The notes beneath the pieces are model-generated. The model was not told the origin of the DNA. It was given only the letters and a program-made list of their open reading frames with translations, and did not search any database. Below, in pieces: positions 5,577 through 8,134 of a DNA stretch of 8,134 bases. The stretch's first letter is position 1. Each line of letters starts with the position of its first letter. This DNA is from Candidatus Alcyoniella australis (GTDB lineage: Bacteria > Lernaellota > Lernaellaia > JAVCCG01 > Alcyoniellaceae). The DNA lies in NCBI GenBank assembly GCA_030765605.1, contig JAVCCG010000071.1, positions 1 through 8,134 on the forward strand, given 5' to 3'. A program made the translations under genes and the position numbers.

Positions 5577-6429
5577 TGATTATTCTCCATACTCCGGGGG
5601 CTCAGTCCCTCCGAGTTATCTTCCGATCAATCCGATTCTGAGCGTGATGGTGGACGATTTATACCAATCCTGGGATCCAAAATACACAAGCTGGAACGAT
5701 TCATTAGACGAGCCCAATAAATGGTGCTCGGAGTACGCATCCCATGTGATAAACAAGGCGTCCGGTGGGCTCTACGACCCGGATTGTGTTTGGACCGAGC
5801 CTCTCAGGGAATATTTTAAGAGTAAGACGCGCTTCATCGATCCGACTACTGTATCCTACGCCGAACTCGGTGGGCCCAAGGGGATTGATGATTGGCGGGA
5901 AACAAAGTTTGATCCCTCTGAAAAAGTCAATTACTTTTTATCTCTTGGCGGCAATCAAGGTGTGGGAGTTGAGCCTGTAGGTAGGGGCGTATATCGGCCA
6001 GATTATGAATTGCCATCTACCGGCAATAAAATAGAAAATGAAGATAATCCAACAGAATGGCCTCAGAATAGTATTATCTGGAGTACGGATAGACAAAATT
6101 GGTTTGGCGAATCCGGGAATGAGGGAATTTATAGGTACACAGGTAGAGGGGAGTGGGCATTGTGCGATAAATCTAATCCTGCCCAAGTGGCGAGGTGCTT
6201 CCCGAAAATGAATAGTGTATTACTTGACGGCTTTGGCGATACCGGGGCAATGATCGGCGCAAGGCCCCGCTTGACCGGCTATGAGCCCGTCCTTGGTCCC
6301 AGAACAAAACGCCTGGAACCAATCGCAAGGCAAATCGCCGCAGGGCAGCGTCTTGAGCATTATATAATAAAGGCTAAACCGAAAACCCTTCTATATTACA
6401 AGGACGGCCGTTTTTGGCCGAAAAAATGA
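5566..6429 (+). CDS. Hypothetical protein, possible cysteine amidase/peptidase-like
   Basis: This 287-aa soluble protein has no signal peptide, and I do not recognise its family. Residues 52-66 (K-W-C-S-E-Y-A-S-H-V-I-N-K-A-S) resemble the helix bearing the catalytic Cys in CHAP/NlpC/DUF2272-like amidases (W-C-x-x-F/Y-x-S-x-V). No clear partner His motif follows, so activity is uncertain. The rest is rich in Trp, Tyr and Gly (F-G-E-S-G-N-E-G-I-Y-R-Y-T-G at 180-193, then F-G-D-T-G-A-M-I-G-A at 223-232) and ends in a basic tail. The only upstream-limited start is the ATG at 5566 inside the GTATGGTGT repeat, with a stop at 5554-5556 before it and no real ribosome binding site. Met28 (5647) is an alternative. 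The gene may be 5'-truncated by the repeat. It is more AT-rich than the genes at 1308-4968, which suggests separate origin. It overlaps the next gene by ATGA. Confidence 0.65.
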   Translation: MVSLDYSPYSGGSVPPSYLPINPILSVMVDDLYQSWDPKYTSWNDSLDEPNKWCSEYASHVINKASGGLYDPDCVWTEPLREYFKSKTRFIDPTTVSYAELGGPKGIDDWRETKFDPSEKVNYFLSLGGNQGVGVEPVGRGVYRPDYELPSTGNKIENEDNPTEWPQNSIIWSTDRQNWFGESGNEGIYRYTGRGEWALCDKSNPAQVARCFPKMNSVLLDGFGDTGAMIGARPRLTGYEPVLGPRTKRLEPIARQIAAGQRLEHYIIKAKPKTLLYYKDGRFWPKK

Positions 6430-6431
6430 TG
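6400..6431 (+). promoter_or_regulatory. AAGGA, hairpin and ATGATGA start/stop overlap
   Basis: AAGGA (6400-6404) is too far from the ATG at 6426 to act directly. The hairpin CGGCC (6405-6409) / GGCCG (6416-6420) loops out the spacer and would leave about 5 nt between AAGGA and the start codon. The stop TGA of the upstream gene (6427-6429) overlaps the ATG at 6426, so translation is probably coupled. Confidence 0.4.
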
Positions 6432-7871
6432 AATATCAGTAAAGCGATTTCCGCTTACACAAAGCTCTCACGATATTCAGTACTGCTATACTCTTTTGTA
6501 TTTATCTTGTGTGCTCATATTTCTGCTGTCCAGGCATACAGGGATGAGGGTAGTGGGATTGCTGTGGATGCGGAGCAGAATGTATATGCCACTGGCATAA
6601 CCACTACCGGCAATTATCACTATCTTGTCAACACGCTGAAGTATGACAGCCAAGGTCGTCTTCTTTGGGAAGATACAGTTATCAATCGTCGGGCCAATTT
6701 CCGCTCGGATGTTATGTTCGACCCGTTCGGAGATATTGTCGTCAGGGTCATGGGCGATATGGGATTCATTAAATACGATCCCGATGGGAACATACTTGCT
6801 CAGGGAGCATTCCGTGATCTCCCCCATACGGGGGCGAGACAATGCGCAGTTGATGCTGAAGGAAACATTATATGTGCCGGAAGCACCAATCTCGAGCCGG
6901 ATCAGTGGTACAGGGAAGAAGATTTCCTCATTGTCAAATACGACGTGAATGGCGCAGCCTTATGGTCGAAAAGAGTAAGCGGTGTCAGTGACTATAATTA
7001 CCCGTACGATATAAGTGTGGACAACTCTGGTGCGATCTATGTAACCGGCAAGACCAACATGACGGATTACGAATTCAATGCTACAACGATCAAGCTTGAT
7101 GAATCGGGCGAAGTAGAATGGAAGTCTACATTGTTAAACTCGGATGCATTATACTGCAATGTCCTTGATAACGCTGGCAATATCTATGACGCAGGGCAAT
7201 TGTGGCCCCAAGACGTGGCAGTGGTACGCAAAATCGATGCTGCAGGCAACTTGCAATGGGAAAAGACTTACAACGGACGCTATGTGAACAACGGTTTCTT
7301 TGGCATGACCTATTGCGAAGGAGACGGCCTGTATCTATGTGGCTCCACCTACGACGAAAGAAGCGCCACGGATAGCGATATCATTATAGCCAAGTATAGT
7401 GACGACGGGTTGTTGTTGTGGAGCGATGAGTACAAAACAGAAGTAAATGGCGAAGATCGCTATGAGGGAGCGCTTTTAATAGCTTGTGGCAGTCCTGGAT
7501 ATATTTATGTTGCGGGGGGTTGCTACGCAGAAATCAATGATAACAAAAATGTATTACTTCTCAAGTACGAGGTGGGAGGCAACCTGATATGGTCTGTGAG
7601 CTACGATGAAAACGGTTTCCGCGATAAACCCGAAGGGATAGACATTGATGATGAGGAAAACGTCTATATGGTTGGTACGTCCTGCCTGGGTTCTGACAAC
7701 TCTACTTGCGACATGCTAACCATCAAATACGACAGCGACGGCAATATCGTTTGGAAGGCGCGTTACGATTACTACACGCCGCCGGATAATGGCGATGTCG
7801 ATGACGATGATGATGACGACAGCGGAAGCGACGACGATGATGACGACGACGACTCGGGCTGCTGCGGGTGA
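6426..7871 (+). CDS. Secreted SBBP-type beta-propeller protein with poly-Asp/Cys-Cys tail
   Basis: This 481-aa protein starts at the ATG overlapping the previous stop; Met2 is equally possible, and a TTG at 6414 less so. Residues ~13-37 are a signal peptide with a predicted cut after A-V-Q-A. Then come eight repeats of ~45-58 residues with the pattern G-I-A-V-D-x-x-x-N-V/I-Y-A/V-T/A-G ... K-Y-D-x-x-G-x-L/I-x-W-x-x. This is characteristic of SBBP/Beta-propeller repeat proteins, which are usually extracellular and of unknown ligand. The C-terminus switches to P-P-D-N-G-D-V, seven Asp (459-465), S-G-S, eight Asp (469-476) and S-G-C-C-G. The Asp blocks may bind Ca2+ or form a spacer. The terminal Cys pair is unusual and has no hydrophobic sorting segment after it. 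The composition is AT-richer than the left half of the window, like the preceding gene, with which it likely forms an operon. Confidence 0.88.
   Translation: MMNISKAISAYTKLSRYSVLLYSFVFILCAHISAVQAYRDEGSGIAVDAEQNVYATGITTTGNYHYLVNTLKYDSQGRLLWEDTVINRRANFRSDVMFDPFGDIVVRVMGDMGFIKYDPDGNILAQGAFRDLPHTGARQCAVDAEGNIICAGSTNLEPDQWYREEDFLIVKYDVNGAALWSKRVSGVSDYNYPYDISVDNSGAIYVTGKTNMTDYEFNATTIKLDESGEVEWKSTLLNSDALYCNVLDNAGNIYDAGQLWPQDVAVVRKIDAAGNLQWEKTYNGRYVNNGFFGMTYCEGDGLYLCGSTYDERSATDSDIIIAKYSDDGLLLWSDEYKTEVNGEDRYEGALLIACGSPGYIYVAGGCYAEINDNKNVLLLKYEVGGNLIWSVSYDENGFRDKPEGIDIDDEENVYMVGTSCLGSDNSTCDMLTIKYDSDGNIVWKARYDYYTPPDNGDVDDDDDDDSGSDDDDDDDDSGCCG
7794..7868 (+). repeat. Low-complexity GAY run coding for two Asp blocks
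   Basis: Mixed GAT/GAC codons give seven and eight Asp separated by Ser-Gly-Ser, followed by Ser-Gly-Cys-Cys-Gly and the stop. The mixed codon use suggests selection on the protein rather than a fresh nucleotide-repeat expansion. Confidence 0.8.
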
Positions 7872-8101
7872 AATACAATAAGTTTGATTCCAAATTGGAT
7901 TGTAACTTCTTTCTCGGAATTGGCGGGTCCCAGGGACACCTTGTTAGGCCCAGGATTTTTGCTTTATATCGTGACCACACAGCAAGAAAGCGGACGGAAA
8001 ATTACATGGTTGGGGAATGGCAGATTCACGGTTTTGGCGATACAACACAGATCGGCACATAGTGTTATCCCACTCTCCAAATCGAACAGGGAGCAATTAT
8101 A
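7872..8101. other. Intergenic region before the last gene
   Basis: These 230 bp are AT-rich with no convincing gene and no strong terminator. A small palindrome GTCCC-A-GGGAC (7927-7937 region) is present. AGGGACACC (7932-7940) is the reverse complement of the GGTGTCCCT found in repeat copy 2 near 5568-5576. Short frames at 7868-8102 have no coding character. Confidence 0.4.
8088..8093 (+). promoter_or_regulatory. Ribosome binding site of the gene at the right edge
   Basis: AGGGAG stands 8 nt before the ATG at 8102, a good Shine-Dalgarno sequence with normal spacing. Confidence 0.65.
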
Positions 8102-8134
8102 ATGGCTTCTAAAGCAACAGTTACAATAGCCTGC
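8102..8134 (+). CDS. Start of an unknown gene, cut by the window edge
   Basis: Eleven codons (M-A-S-K-A-T-V-T-I-A-C) follow a well-placed ribosome binding site and run exactly to the window end. This is too short to assign a family. The gene lies on the same strand as the propeller gene, 230 bp downstream, probably as a separate unit. Confidence 0.55.
   Translation, partial: MASKATVTIAC

Noticed and set aside
6418-6431. Possible -1 frameshift at the A6 run fusing the hypothetical gene to the propeller
   Set aside because: The six As follow a G, so the X-XXY-YYZ pattern is not met. The downstream protein has its own signal peptide, which would be useless inside a fusion. ATGA-coupled reinitiation is simpler.
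7920-7960. Possible terminator after the propeller gene
   Set aside because: The GTCCC/GGGAC palindrome is not followed by a T run, and the later T5 is not next to a stable stem.

Overview
The window looks like a piece of a moderately GC-rich bacterial chromosome from an environmental, deltaproteobacteria-like lineage (Myxococcota, Desulfobacterota or a nearby candidate phylum). This placement is an inference. It rests on abundant secreted beta-propeller proteins, a lipoprotein-type prolyl oligopeptidase, and a secreted protein ending in poly-aspartate plus Gly-Cys-Cys-Gly. No rRNA or other taxonomic marker is present.

Left part (1-4968), GC-rich and ordinary. A minus-strand FG-GAP (integrin-alpha-like) propeller gene runs off the left edge. 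It has five complete 62-residue repeats at an exact 186-nt spacing. Next is a minus-strand class I SAM-dependent methyltransferase. A 117-bp divergent spacer separates it from a plus-strand pair: a membrane-anchored LamG-like beta-sandwich protein and, 34 nt later, a complete S9A prolyl oligopeptidase with an intact Ser558/Asp641/His676 triad and an N-terminal lipoprotein-like signal.

Middle (4969-5565), a repeat graveyard. In order it holds: a 24-codon remnant of the 3' end of a minus-strand gene (DnaE-like C-terminus); a 256-bp element with perfect 19-bp terminal inverted repeats, internal hairpins and a possible TA duplication; a strong rho-independent terminator; a near-consensus sigma70 promoter; the first ~38 codons of an IS200-like (Y1/RAYT-type) transposase; and two copies of a short GTATGGTGT repeat. 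The second copy supplies the ATG of the next ORF.

Right part (5566-7871), visibly more AT-rich than the left. It holds two overlapping plus-strand genes. The first is an unrecognised 287-aa protein with a Trp-Cys-Ser-Glu-Tyr motif reminiscent of CHAP/NlpC-like amidases. The second overlaps it by ATGA and encodes a secreted eight-repeat SBBP-type propeller with two Asp blocks and a terminal SGCCG. A 230-bp spacer follows, and a new gene with a good ribosome binding site starts at 8102 and leaves the window after 11 codons.

Most proteins here are predicted to be exported (lipoproteins, an anchored beta-sandwich, secreted propellers), so the region mainly encodes cell-surface functions. No complete new defence or mobile system is visible. 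The most unusual items are the stacked decayed mobile elements at 4981-5580, the apparent capture of a start codon from a repeat, and the poly-Asp/Cys-Cys tail.
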